Shown here in pieces: positions 1 to 7,280 of a DNA stretch of 8,964 nt. The stretch's first letter is position 1, and the number at the start of each line of letters is the position of its first letter. A program made the position numbers and the translations under genes. Below the pieces are notes generated by a model. That model searched no databases and was not told where the DNA came from. It saw only the letters and a program-made list of their open reading frames with translations. Where the stretch lies: contig CAMZDU010000028.1 of assembly GCA_947305445.1 (NCBI GenBank), forward strand, positions 1-8,964, written 5' to 3'. The DNA is from an uncultured Selenomonadales bacterium (GTDB lineage: Bacteria; Bacillota; Negativicutes; Selenomonadales; Selenomonadaceae).

Positions 1-834
<834 letters not shown>

Positions 835-838
835 AATG

Positions 839-966
839 CAATTAGGAACTTCGTCAATGTGGAATTAGGAGTGAGGAATTAGGAATGTTTTGAGTTGTGG
901 TTATATTGCCGTTAACCACACGCTCCGAAACATAATTCCTAATTCCTAATTCCACATTCCTCATTG
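839..966. repeat. Palindromic repeat of GGAATTA-like heptamers between glpK and glpF
   Basis: This fills nearly all of the 151-base gap between the two glycerol genes. The left arm carries GGAATTA, GGAGTGA, GGAATTA and GGAATGT units, and the right arm carries their complement (AATTCCTAATTCCTAATTCC). Bases 856-870 (AATGTGGAATTAGGA) pair perfectly with 944-958, and the tip is a second hairpin, GTGGTTA (897-903) with TAACCAC (913-919) around a 9-base loop. The transcript should fold into a long imperfect stem-loop. There is no T-run after it, so it is not a classical terminator. It may adjust the glpK/glpF expression ratio or protect mRNA ends; that is inference. Bases 839-866 recur exactly at 8724-8751, and 875-899 recur on the other strand at 7347-7371. 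Confidence 0.8.
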
Positions 967-985
967 TTAAAAGGAGGGACTCATA

Positions 986-1711
986 ATGGATAACTTGTTT
1001 GGCGAATTTATGGGCACCATGGTACTTATTGTTTTCGGTGCCGGCGTCTGCGCAAATATGTCGCTGACGAAATCTAAAGGCCAAGGCGGCGGCTGGATCT
1101 GCATAGCTGTCGGCTGGGGATTTGCAGTCACGCTCGGCGTCTTCACGTCGACAACGCTCGGTGCACCCCAAGGCGATTTAAATCCTGCCGTCACGCTCGC
1201 CAAGACCATGGCGGGTATTTATACCGTACCGCAATTTTTGGCAACATCTGCCGCTCAGCTCGTCGGCGCAATCGTCGGCGCGGCTATCGTTTGGCTCGCT
1301 TATCTGCCGCACTGGGCAGAGACTCCCGACCCCGCAACCAAGCTCGGCGTCTTCTCGACTGCTCCGGCTATCCGCAGTGCAGGCGCAAACTTCTTGTGCG
1401 AGGTTATAGCAACTTTCTTCCTGATGTTCATCATCTGGATGATCTTCAGCAAACCTATCGGCGCACTTGTACCCGGCTACGGCCCGTACATCGTCGGCGT
1501 GCTGATTTGGGCATTGGGCTTGTCGCTCGGTGGCCCCACGGGTTACGCAATGAATCCCGCCCGTGACCTCGGCCCGCGCATCGCTCATGCAATCCTGCCG
1601 ATTGCCGGCAAAGGCGGCTCCGATTGGGGTTACGCTTGGGTTCCGGTTGCAGGCCCGCTTGTCGGTGCCGCGCTCGCTTACGTCGTCGCTTCGGCCTCCG
1701 GCGTCCTTTGA
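986..1711 (+). CDS. glpF: Glycerol uptake facilitator (aquaglyceroporin, MIP family)
   Basis: Inner-membrane channel for passive entry of glycerol and other small polyols; 241 residues, typical for the family. Both half-helix NPA signatures are present: NPAV at residues 66-69 and NPARD at 190-194. The Asp after the second NPAR marks glycerol facilitators rather than water-only aquaporins. The selectivity filter by alignment from memory with E. coli GlpF is Trp44, Tyr187 (Phe in E. coli) and Arg193. Six hydrophobic spans can be traced, starting near residues 5, 38, 85, 135, 167 and 217. The start is fixed by AAGGAGGG at 971-978, seven bases before ATG 986. It follows glpK by 151 bases in the same direction, probably as one operon, in the order kinase then channel. 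A terminator at 1790-1826 closes the unit. Codon use is rich in C-ending codons, suggesting good expression. Confidence 0.96.
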   Translation: MDNLFGEFMGTMVLIVFGAGVCANMSLTKSKGQGGGWICIAVGWGFAVTLGVFTSTTLGAPQGDLNPAVTLAKTMAGIYTVPQFLATSAAQLVGAIVGAAIVWLAYLPHWAETPDPATKLGVFSTAPAIRSAGANFLCEVIATFFLMFIIWMIFSKPIGALVPGYGPYIVGVLIWALGLSLGGPTGYAMNPARDLGPRIAHAILPIAGKGGSDWGYAWVPVAGPLVGAALAYVVASASGVL

Positions 1712-1712
1712 G

Positions 1713-1746
1713 CAATTTGAAATGTTGAATTAGGAATTTGAAATTG
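1713..1746. repeat. Short degenerate copy of the GGAATTA repeat family
   Basis: Immediately after glpF. CAATTTGAAAT (1713-1723) and ATTTGAAATTG (1736-1746) are inverted with one mismatch in eleven, around GAATTAGGAATT (1727-1738). The same core appears in the larger repeats at 839-966 and 7281-7411. It is probably a remnant or minimal unit of that family. Confidence 0.5.
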
Positions 1747-1789
1747 TAATAGCACTGTCGAAATTTTATTGATAATTAAACGTTCACCA

Positions 1790-1826
1790 AAAAAGTCGAG
1801 AACTTTACGCGAGTTCTCGGCTTTTT
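1790..1826 (+). terminator. Intrinsic terminator after glpF (bidirectional appearance)
   Basis: A 15-pair stem with one G-T wobble: AAAAAGTCGAGAACT (1790-1804), a 7-base loop TTACGCG, then AGTTCTCGGCTTTTT (1812-1826). The outer A/T pairs supply a T-run in either direction. It lies 78 bases after the glpF stop and ends 49 bases before the next gene's ATG, so it separates the glycerol genes from the gene at 1876 or acts as a leaky barrier to it. Confidence 0.85.
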
Positions 1827-1863
1827 GATTAAGACGAATTGGCTGCCCAACGATAAATTTGCA

Positions 1864-1868
1864 GGAGG
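1864..1868 (+). promoter_or_regulatory. Ribosome binding site fixing the start at ATG 1876
   Basis: GGAGG seven bases before ATG 1876. An in-frame TTG at 1825 would lengthen the protein by 17 residues, but it lies inside the terminator stem and has no ribosome site, so the ATG is preferred. Confidence 0.85.
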
Positions 1869-1875
1869 CGATAAT

Positions 1876-2568
1876 ATGAACGGCAACGAGATTCACTTGG
1901 ACAATTTTTACATCGGCGGCGCGGTGACCACAATGGAGGATTTGGAACGGCGCGTCGAAAATTTTCACAAGAAGAAAACTTACGACGAGATACTTGCTCA
2001 GGTGCGTGACGGCTTCAAAAAAATTTCACCGCAGGAAATGTCGCTCGACGAGTACAAATCTTATATCGAAGGCGAACTGCAAAACATTCCGCGCAATTTC
2101 ACTCGCTACCGCGACGACGTTACGGTTGTCATCAGCGACGCAGGCTTTCGCGCCATGCAGAACGATCCGACTTACGAAGCGTGGGTTCTCGACAGCGTGC
2201 GCGAGGAGCTGAGTTTCCCCGATTATCTTTGCGGTTATCCCGGCACCTACGGCCGCTACGACGTGATGCAATTCGGCGCGAGCAAGGAAGATTTTCGCGG
2301 ACATATGTCAGCGATTCATAAACACGATGCCCGTCACGTCGAAGAAGAAACTTACTGGGAACTTCGTCTCAAGCGGCTGAAGGCGCGACTTAAGGCCGAG
2401 CAGGAACTTTTCGAGCACGAACAACTTTTGCAGAAAGTTTGCGACGAATCCGCACAGCTTGAGGCTCTGCAACGGGCGCGAGAAGGTTTAACCGACTCAC
2501 TTGCGCCGGAGAAGCCGATTATCGGCGTACCCGCAAGCTATTTGCTGAGCATGCTCGACGGAAATTAA
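1876..2568 (+). CDS. Conserved-looking hypothetical cytosolic protein, 230 residues
   Basis: I cannot assign a function. The protein is charged and soluble, with no signal peptide or membrane span. Residues 18-50 look helical and charged (MEDLERRVENFHKKKTYDEI). The middle, about 80-145, has a compact region reading VVISDAGFRAMQNDPTYEAW, then SFPDYLCGYPGTYGRYDVMQFG. The C-terminal part, about 155-205, is strongly helical and rich in E, K, L, R and A, probably a coiled coil. The pattern of an ISDAGF-type strand, MxNDPxYExWVL, then a Gly/Tyr segment reminds me of small uncharacterised proteins in clostridia and Negativicutes, but I could not check this. It stands alone: glpF is behind a terminator and a 146-base gap follows. 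I see no convincing promoter in the 49 bases between that terminator and the ATG, so transcription probably starts within or before the terminator. Confidence 0.85.
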   Translation: MNGNEIHLDNFYIGGAVTTMEDLERRVENFHKKKTYDEILAQVRDGFKKISPQEMSLDEYKSYIEGELQNIPRNFTRYRDDVTVVISDAGFRAMQNDPTYEAWVLDSVREELSFPDYLCGYPGTYGRYDVMQFGASKEDFRGHMSAIHKHDARHVEEETYWELRLKRLKARLKAEQELFEHEQLLQKVCDESAQLEALQRAREGLTDSLAPEKPIIGVPASYLLSMLDGN

Positions 2569-2570
2569 AA

Positions 2571-2591
2571 CTCAAGTCTGAGCGATTTTTT
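2571..2591 (+). terminator. Weak possible terminator after the 1876-2568 gene
   Basis: CTCA (2571-2574) and TGAG (2579-2582) form only a four-pair stem, followed three bases later by six T residues (2586-2591). The position just after the stop codon is right, but the stem is too short to be convincing. Confidence 0.25.
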
Positions 2592-2612
2592 AGTCGTCAA
2601 TTAAAAATCATT

Positions 2613-2646
2613 ATTTTTTCATAAGAATCACCTTCCTCTTATAGAC
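2613..2646 (+). promoter_or_regulatory. Possible promoter for the 80-residue protein gene
   Basis: TTTTCA and TATAGA, each four of six to the sigma-70 consensus, are spaced by about 18 bases within an AT-rich stretch about 70 bases before ATG 2715. The background is so AT-rich that such matches are easily fortuitous. Confidence 0.25.
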
Positions 2647-2714
2647 AAGAGAAAAATTTTCGATTACAATAACGATGAAATATTTTCAGTAATCTTTCAG
2701 AGGAGTGATTCATC

Positions 2715-2957
2715 ATGAAGAATAAAATTACCGTTAACAAACTAAACGAGAAGTTGCATTTCTATCTTATCTCCAACGGTAAGCGTTATTATCTGTTTAC
2801 ACAAGATTTTTCAAAGGGCGTTTACCAATTCTTCAAGAGCGGCCGATCAGAATCCGAGCTACACAAGTATAACCTGTGGCGCAGAAATCCGCGCCTGGAC
2901 AAAACTATTGAGAAGTTGCCGATGTATGTACGTTATGTTTTGAAAGAGGCTTTTTAA
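2715..2957 (+). CDS. Small basic hypothetical protein, 80 residues
   Basis: I do not recognise the family with certainty. A clear AGAGGAG (2699-2705) lies nine bases before ATG 2715, so the start is well supported. The protein is strongly basic and aromatic, with no signal peptide or membrane span. An N-terminal stretch (about 8-35) looks like beta strands, LHFYLISNGKRYYLFTQDFS, and is followed by KGVYQFFKSGRSESEL and a C-terminal NPRLDKTIEKLPMYVRYVL. The 'KGVYxFFKxGRS...' and 'NPRLDKTIEKLP' segments look selected rather than random, and codon use is coherent. Its size and charge would suit a nucleic-acid-binding or ribosome-associated role, but that is a guess. It lies in DNA clearly more AT-rich than the glp genes before it, with its own flanking gaps, so it is probably monocistronic. 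Transcripts could run on to the terminator at 3094-3120. Confidence 0.75.
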   Translation: MKNKITVNKLNEKLHFYLISNGKRYYLFTQDFSKGVYQFFKSGRSESELHKYNLWRRNPRLDKTIEKLPMYVRYVLKEAF

Positions 2958-2981
2958 CAGCTAAAGAAAAATTATAAAACT

Positions 2982-3011
2982 TTGTAAAAAAAAAATCACA
3001 AAATTTATAAG
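2982..3011 (+). promoter_or_regulatory. Promoter-like hexamers before the hairpin/terminator unit
   Basis: TTGTAA (2982-2987, four of six) and TATAAG (3006-3011, five of six) are 18 bases apart. A start about seven bases beyond TATAAG would place +1 near 3018, just before the 3021-3059 hairpin. The last bases of TATAAG overlap an excellent Shine-Dalgarno-like AAGGAGGTG (3009-3017), so the site has two possible readings. Confidence 0.35.
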
Positions 3012-3017
3012 GAGGTG

Positions 3018-3120
3018 AAGTCCGTTACTGCAAACTTTTTATAAGTTCTCAGTAACGGAAAATGCCGCATGATTTTAACAAATTCACTACAGCTCCCGCC
3101 GTCGGCGGGAATTTTTTTTT
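3018..3120 (+). ncRNA. Candidate small RNA or structured 3' leader, about 100 nt
   Basis: No credible protein is encoded here. TCCGTTACTG (3021-3030) pairs perfectly with CAGTAACGGA (3050-3059). Inside it, after a 2x2 internal loop, AACTT (3033-3037) pairs with AAGTT (3043-3047) around TTTAT. A 34-base linker then leads to a GC-rich terminator hairpin with nine T residues. Together with the promoter-like hexamers at 2982-3011 this has the layout of a free-standing small RNA. Alternatively it is the 3' untranslated region of the 80-residue gene, or a short translated leader using AAGGAGGTG. No known RNA family is recognised. Confidence 0.35.
3094..3120 (+). terminator. Strong intrinsic terminator, plus strand
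   Basis: TCCCGCC (3094-3100) and GGCGGGA (3104-3110) form a seven-pair GC-rich stem with a three-base loop, followed after one A by nine T residues (3112-3120). It ends either transcripts from the 80-residue gene or the candidate small RNA. Confidence 0.92.
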
Positions 3121-3149
3121 GCAATGACATTATGCGGACGTAACGGTCG

Positions 3150-3184
3150 AAAAAAATAAGCCTTCGTCGAATCGGCGGAGGCTT
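3150..3184 (-). terminator. Intrinsic terminator after the fhs-TPR gene cluster
   Basis: AAGCCTTCGTCG (3158-3169) pairs over 12 positions, two of them G-T, with CGGCGGAGGCTT (3173-3184) around a three-base loop. Read on the minus strand, the stem is followed by TATTTTTTT (complement of 3149-3157). It begins about 20 bases beyond the stop of the TPR gene, the last gene of the minus-strand cluster, and faces the plus-strand terminator at 3094-3120. Confidence 0.85.
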
Positions 3185-3204
3185 GTTTTGTAAAAGATTG
3201 GCAA

Positions 3205-5094
3205 TTATTTTTGCGCGGTGAGTTCTTTGACTTTGGCAATGTCGGCTTGCGCCTTGGCCTCGTCGCCGAGTTTTTTATAGCAAATTGCGCGTCCTCTGTA
3301 AGCGTCGACGGTGTCGGGTGCGAGTTCGATTACTTTGTTGTAATCGGCAATGGCCGCGTCGTATTTTTGCAGGAAAATATTTGACAGGCCGCGACTCAGA
3401 TAGATTGACGCTATTGTAGGATTAAGTTCGATTGCTTGTGTGAAATCGGCAACGGCCGCGTCGTAATTTTTTTGCGCGTGCCATGTCAAACCGCGTCCGA
3501 AGAAAGTCACGTAATTTTTCGGATTAATTTCAATCGCCCGCGTGTAATCGGCAATGGACGCGTCGTAATTTTCTAAATTGGAATAGGCCAGCCCGCGACC
3601 GCTGAAACAATTTTCGTCGACAGAGCCAAGTTCAATCGCTCGCGTGAAGTCGTTGACTGCTTGCTGATACTCGCCGAGGTCGTTGTAAATAAATCCAAGA
3701 TTCTGATAAGCCGCCACGTCGTTAGGATCAAGTTCCAACGCTTTGCTGAAATTTAAAATGGCAAGGCGCGTGTTGCCGGTAGAATAGTACGCGGCACCGA
3801 GATTGTTATACGCGGGCGCAAAATCTTGGTCGAGCGCGATGGCTTTTGTGTAATCGACAATCGCCCGCTCGAAGTCTTCTTGCTTGGCAAAATACCAGCC
3901 GCGATTGTTGAGCGCGGAGACATTGTCGGGCGCAATCTCTAAAGCTTTGTTGAAATTTTCCAGCGCACGTTTGTTATCGCCCATATCTTGATAAAGCGAA
4001 CCGAGATTAACATAAACGGTGTCATTTTCCGGATCAAGCTCAAGCGCACGGTTAAGATACTTCAACGCCGCGTCGTAATTCTTCAGCTGTGAATAAGTCG
4101 AGCCGAGATTGTTAAACGACGTTGCGTCCTTCGGGGCGAGTTTGAGAGCTTTATTGTAATCGGCCAGAGCCGCATCGTAATTTTTCAAGTCGCTGTAAAT
4201 CGTGCCGCGTCCGCCGAGTGCCAAAATATTTTTCGGGTCGAGTTCGAGAGCTTTGTTGTAATCGGCCAGAGCCGCATCAAAATTTTTCATCTGTCTGTAA
4301 ACGGCGGCGCGGTTGTTGTAACAATTTGAATTATTCGGCTCAAGTTCAATCGCCTTATCGTAATCGCTCAATGCCGCGTCAAAATTTTTCATGTCGGCGT
4401 AAACTCCGGCGCGGTTGTTGTAGGCCGTGAAAGTCGGATTCAATGCCAGCGATTGATTATAACATTCCAGAGCCGCACGGTGGTCGCCCTTGAAATAAAG
4501 TTTGTTGCCTTCGCGAAGTTTTTGAATCGCGGCAAACTCTCTGTCCAGCACGGCAACTTCCGACTTGATGTTGTCGCGTTCGGTCTGCGAGGTACTCTCG
4601 TTGTAGCGGCGTTTCAAATTCTCAACGGCGCGATCATTTTCTGCGGCGGCAACTTTCAGTCGGCGATTTTGATCGAGAATTTCGGCACGCTCCTTATCGT
4701 TGCGTTTCAGATAAGCGGAAATGCCGTCGGTGTCGATTTGCGCCGTAAGCGAGGCGACAATCATTATCGCCGTCGATTGCTCGGTCAGCTGATAAATTTT
4801 CTCCGAATAATCGACTTCGCCGACAATGGCCGCGATATTGTTAGTGATTGCGTAAATTTCGTCGGCGGTGATATTGTTGTTCTCGGCCTTGGCAAAACTC
4901 GTAAGATAGACGCCGGCCTTATCGAGTGCATTTTCCTCGGCACGTTCGCGGGCGCGTTGGCGGGCAACGTCGGCGTCTTCAAAGTCACTCATGATGTATT
5001 CGCCGGTGCCTTCGTAACTTTTTATCGCGGCAACGGCAATCGGCGCAAGCAACAAAATACACGCGGCCGTTAATAAAATAATCAAGCGTTTCAT
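3205..5094 (-). CDS. Secreted TPR protein with an N-terminal FlgT/LPP20-like domain and 13 TPR units
   Basis: A 629-residue exported protein. Residues 1-23 are a signal peptide (MKRLI, hydrophobic core, AVAA). Residues 24-125 form a small domain with a GTGEYIM start, an AxxRARERAEENAL helix and an NITADEI turn, resembling FlgT-N/LPP20-type envelope domains (inference). Residues 131-190 are highly charged and probably coiled coil. From about 190 to the end, 13 tetratricopeptide repeats of 34 residues follow, most reading NNRGxxYxxxxNYDAALADYNKALELDPxN. TPR superhelices bind peptides or scaffold complexes, so a role in envelope assembly is plausible but unproven. No lipobox is seen. The start is fixed by GAGGAG (complement of 5103-5108), eight bases before the ATG. 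It lies 33 bases after the gene at 5128-5535, whose product shares the N-terminal domain. Neighbouring TPR units are very alike at DNA level too, suggesting expansion by duplication. Confidence 0.9.
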   Translation of the reverse strand: MKRLIILLTAACILLLAPIAVAAIKSYEGTGEYIMSDFEDADVARQRARERAEENALDKAGVYLTSFAKAENNNITADEIYAITNNIAAIVGEVDYSEKIYQLTEQSTAIMIVASLTAQIDTDGISAYLKRNDKERAEILDQNRRLKVAAAENDRAVENLKRRYNESTSQTERDNIKSEVAVLDREFAAIQKLREGNKLYFKGDHRAALECYNQSLALNPTFTAYNNRAGVYADMKNFDAALSDYDKAIELEPNNSNCYNNRAAVYRQMKNFDAALADYNKALELDPKNILALGGRGTIYSDLKNYDAALADYNKALKLAPKDATSFNNLGSTYSQLKNYDAALKYLNRALELDPENDTVYVNLGSLYQDMGDNKRALENFNKALEIAPDNVSALNNRGWYFAKQEDFERAIVDYTKAIALDQDFAPAYNNLGAAYYSTGNTRLAILNFSKALELDPNDVAAYQNLGFIYNDLGEYQQAVNDFTRAIELGSVDENCFSGRGLAYSNLENYDASIADYTRAIEINPKNYVTFFGRGLTWHAQKNYDAAVADFTQAIELNPTIASIYLSRGLSNIFLQKYDAAIADYNKVIELAPDTVDAYRGRAICYKKLGDEAKAQADIAKVKELTAQK

Positions 5095-5127
5095 ATCGTC
5101 AGCTCCTCAAAAAATTTTTCAACCGAA

Positions 5128-5535
5128 TCAATCGGGGAGTCGATTTTTCTTTTCGCGCTCGACAGCCGCAGGAACTTCGTCGGGGTCAATCTCGGCAATG
5201 ACGGTCGCCTTGACAACGAAAAATTCGCCGTCCTTCGTCGTAGAAAATTTCGTGTTGATGACGCGCATAAGTCCGGCGGTAATCGTGACGATTTCGTCTT
5301 TGGTCAGGCGGAAATTTTCCATGCTCGATTGCGATTTGATATAAAAATAAATTTGTTCGAGCACGTCGCGTTCGGCAATTTTTTTTGCGCGCTGTTTGCC
5401 GAAATTATGCGTCTCGCCTTGCATGATTGAATATTCGCCGACGCCCGTATAAATTTTCGTTTCCGCATGAGCCGTCGTCGCGCAGAAAAAAATTCCAACC
5501 GTCAACAGCGCGGCAATCAAAAAATTTCTTCGCAT
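5128..5535 (-). CDS. Secreted single-domain protein, paralogue of the TPR protein's N-terminal domain
   Basis: A 135-residue protein with a signal peptide of about 24 residues ending AHA-ETK. The mature part is essentially one domain, aligning end to end with residues 24-123 of the TPR protein encoded next: TKIYTGVGEYSIM matches IKSYEGTGEYIMS, then KQRAKKIAE against RQRARERAE, LTKDEIVTIT against ITADEIYAIT, and VKATVIAEIDPDE against IVASLTAQIDTDG. The G-x-GEY opening and Ala/Arg-rich helix resemble FlgT-N/LPP20-like domains of envelope proteins (family guess, unverified). The C-terminus is a short charged tail. ATG 5535 is chosen because GGAGGAA (complement of 5542-5548) precedes it; a TTG five codons upstream would overlap that site. 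It lies between fhs (52 bases) and the TPR gene (33 bases), probably cotranscribed. Possibly the two products interact or substitute for each other. Confidence 0.85.
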   Translation of the reverse strand: MRRNFLIAALLTVGIFFCATTAHAETKIYTGVGEYSIMQGETHNFGKQRAKKIAERDVLEQIYFYIKSQSSMENFRLTKDEIVTITAGLMRVINTKFSTTKDGEFFVVKATVIAEIDPDEVPAAVEREKKNRLPD

Positions 5536-5541
5536 GATAAT

Positions 5542-5548
5542 TTCCTCC
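5542..5548 (-). promoter_or_regulatory. Ribosome binding site of the 135-residue secreted protein
   Basis: GGAGGAA on the minus strand, six bases before ATG 5535. It sets the start at MRRNF and leaves a proper signal peptide with two arginines at the N-terminus. Confidence 0.85.
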
Positions 5549-5587
5549 AAAACGCACAGCCGACAGAAATTTCGTCGTCTCTGATAA

Positions 5588-7255
5588 TCAGAACAGGCCG
5601 CTGATTACGCCGTCGGGAGTGATGTCAATTTTTTCGGCGGCGGGGCGTTTCGGCAGGCCGGGCATCGTCAAAATACTGCCCAGCAACACGACGATAAAAC
5701 CTGCGCCCGCAGATATTTTCAGCTCGCGGACAGTCACGTTGAAATTTTTCGGGCGGCCGAGTTTCGCGGCGTCATCGCTCAACGAGTACTGCGTCTTTGC
5801 GATACAGATTGGCAATTTGCCGAAGCCGAGCCGCTCAATTTCCGCAAGCTGTTTTTTAGCGGCAGAGGTGAAGTTGACGCCGGCCGCGCCGTAAATTTTC
5901 GTGGCGACCGCAGAAATTTTTTCGGCAATGCCGGCCTCGTCGACATAAGTCAGCGTAAAATTTTTAGCGTCGTTAAAGCTGTCTTCGACTGCCCGCGCAA
6001 GCTCAATGCCGCCCGCGCCGCCTTCGGCAAAAACTTTCGACCGAGCAAATCGCACGCCCTTAGCCGCGCAAATTTTTTCGACCGCAGAAATTTCTTCGTC
6101 GGTGTCCGTCGGAAAATCATTGAGCGCGACAATCGCGGGCAGTCCGAAGCTTTGGACGTTCTCTATGTGTTTGGCGAGATTGTCAAGCCCGCGTTCGACA
6201 GCCGCGACGTTCGGTTCGGCAAGACTTTTTTTGTCAACGCCGCCGTGCATTTTAAGCGCACGAATCGTGGCGACGATTACCACCGCGTCGGGTTGCAAGC
6301 CGCTCATGCGACACTTAATGTCCAAAAATTTTTCTGCGCCGAGGTCTGCACCGAATCCGGCCTCCGTGACGACCACATCGGCGAGCTTGAGCGCGTAACG
6401 CGTCGCCGTGACGGAGTTGCAGCCGTGAGCGATATTTGCAAACGGTCCGCCGTGAATCAGCGCGGGCGTACCTTCCAACGTCTGCACGAGGTTCGGCTTG
6501 ATTGCGTCCTTGAGCAACAGCGCGAGCGAGCCGGTGACTTTTAAATCGTTCGCCGTGACAATTTCGCCCTCAACGGTGTACGCGACGATAATTTTGCCGA
6601 GCCGCTCCTTCAAGTCGGCAAAGTCCTTCGCCAGACAAAGAATCGCCATCATCTCCGAAGCAACGGTTATGTCGAAGCCGGTTTCACGCGGGACGCCGTT
6701 GGCTTTGCCGCCGAGCCCGACGACGACATTTCTTAGTGCGCGATCGTTCAGGTCGAGGACACGTTTCCACACGACGCGCCGCACGTCAATTTTAAGTTCG
6801 TTGCCCTGTTGCAGATGATTATCCAAAACCGCCGCCAATAAATTGTGCGCGGTCGTCAGCGCATGAAAGTCGCCCGTGAAATGCAAGTTTATATCTTCCA
6901 TAGGCACGACTTGAGCATAACCGCCGCCGGCCGCGCCGCCTTTTATGCCGAAGCACGGACCGAGGCTGGGTTCGCGGAGCGCGACGCAAATTTTTCTGCC
7001 GAGCCGAGCGAACGCGTCCGCCAAACCGATTGAAGTCGTCGTCTTGCCTTCGCCGGCGGGAGTGGGAGTTATCGCCGTGACCAGAATCAATTTGCCGTCG
7101 GGATTATGTTCAATGCGCCGCCACACGTCGCGGGAAATTTTCGCCTTGAACTTTCCGTAAAACTCCAAATCGTCTTCAGTCAATCCGAGCCGCGTCGCCG
7201 CCGCCGTAATTTTTTCAACCGCAGTGCCCTGCGCAATTTCAACGTCACTCAACAT
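5588..7255 (-). CDS. fhs: Formate-tetrahydrofolate ligase (10-formyl-THF synthetase)
   Basis: Cytosolic enzyme joining formate to tetrahydrofolate with ATP to give 10-formyl-THF, feeding purine synthesis, initiator Met-tRNA formylation and, in acetogens, the methyl branch of the Wood-Ljungdahl pathway. At 555 residues it is full length. Diagnostic motifs are the nucleotide loop [12 protein letters not shown] (64-74), [10 protein letters not shown] followed by the family signature [20 protein letters not shown] (94-122), [13 protein letters not shown] (269-281), [14 protein letters not shown] (297-310) and the second signature [12 protein letters not shown] (328-339). The C-terminus ends in a typical GxISGLF. 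ATG 7255 is chosen because GGAGG (complement of 7263-7267) lies seven bases ahead; a longer frame of 19 extra codons lacks a ribosome site. It is first of three codirectional genes. Its leader is almost wholly occupied by the inverted-repeat element at 7281-7411. No other Wood-Ljungdahl genes are in the window, so acetogenesis is not implied. Confidence 0.98.
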   Translation of the reverse strand: MLSDVEIAQGTAVEKITAAATRLGLTEDDLEFYGKFKAKISRDVWRRIEHNPDGKLILVTAITPTPAGEGKTTTSIGLADAFARLGRKICVALREPSLGPCFGIKGGAAGGGYAQVVPMEDINLHFTGDFHALTTAHNLLAAVLDNHLQQGNELKIDVRRVVWKRVLDLNDRALRNVVVGLGGKANGVPRETGFDITVASEMMAILCLAKDFADLKERLGKIIVAYTVEGEIVTANDLKVTGSLALLLKDAIKPNLVQTLEGTPALIHGGPFANIAHGCNSVTATRYALKLADVVVTEAGFGADLGAEKFLDIKCRMSGLQPDAVVIVATIRALKMHGGVDKKSLAEPNVAAVERGLDNLAKHIENVQSFGLPAIVALNDFPTDTDEEISAVEKICAAKGVRFARSKVFAEGGAGGIELARAVEDSFNDAKNFTLTYVDEAGIAEKISAVATKIYGAAGVNFTSAAKKQLAEIERLGFGKLPICIAKTQYSLSDDAAKLGRPKNFNVTVRELKISAGAGFIVVLLGSILTMPGLPKRPAAEKIDITPDGVISGLF

Positions 7256-7262
7256 GCTATCG

Positions 7263-7267
7263 CCTCC
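7263..7267 (-). promoter_or_regulatory. Ribosome binding site of fhs
   Basis: GGAGG on the minus strand, seven bases before ATG 7255. It fixes the start at [10 protein letters not shown], where the family's N-terminus is expected. Confidence 0.85.
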
Positions 7268-7280
7268 AAAATTTTTACTT

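Noticed and set aside
839..966. CRISPR-like array
   Set aside because: The repeats are seven-base units without unique spacers and in opposite orientations; there are no cas genes.
854..1171. 105-codon minus-strand open frame covering the glpK-glpF spacer
   Set aside because: Its sequence is translated palindromic repeat plus antisense glpF, with no ribosome site.
3015..3044. Nine-codon GTG-initiated leader peptide (MKSVTANFL) after AAGGAGGTG
   Set aside because: The GTG overlaps the Shine-Dalgarno sequence itself, which leaves no spacing for initiation; kept only as an alternative reading of the small-RNA candidate.
3205..4530. Regularly spaced DNA repeats of about 102 bases
   Set aside because: They are the codons of the 34-residue TPR units, not an independent repeat or CRISPR.
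4453..5073. 206-codon open frame on the plus strand opposite the TPR gene
   Set aside because: It is antisense to the signal peptide, N-terminal domain and start of the TPR array, has no ribosome site, and its sequence is the expected mirror of codon bias in the real gene.
5464..5535. Lipoprotein signal in the 135-residue protein (Cys18)
   Set aside because: The Cys lies inside the hydrophobic core (GIFFCATT) without a lipobox, and a standard AHA cleavage site follows it.
6152..6544. 130-codon open frames on the plus strand opposite fhs
   Set aside because: fhs is unmistakable on the minus strand here; these frames lack ribosome sites and are shadows of it.
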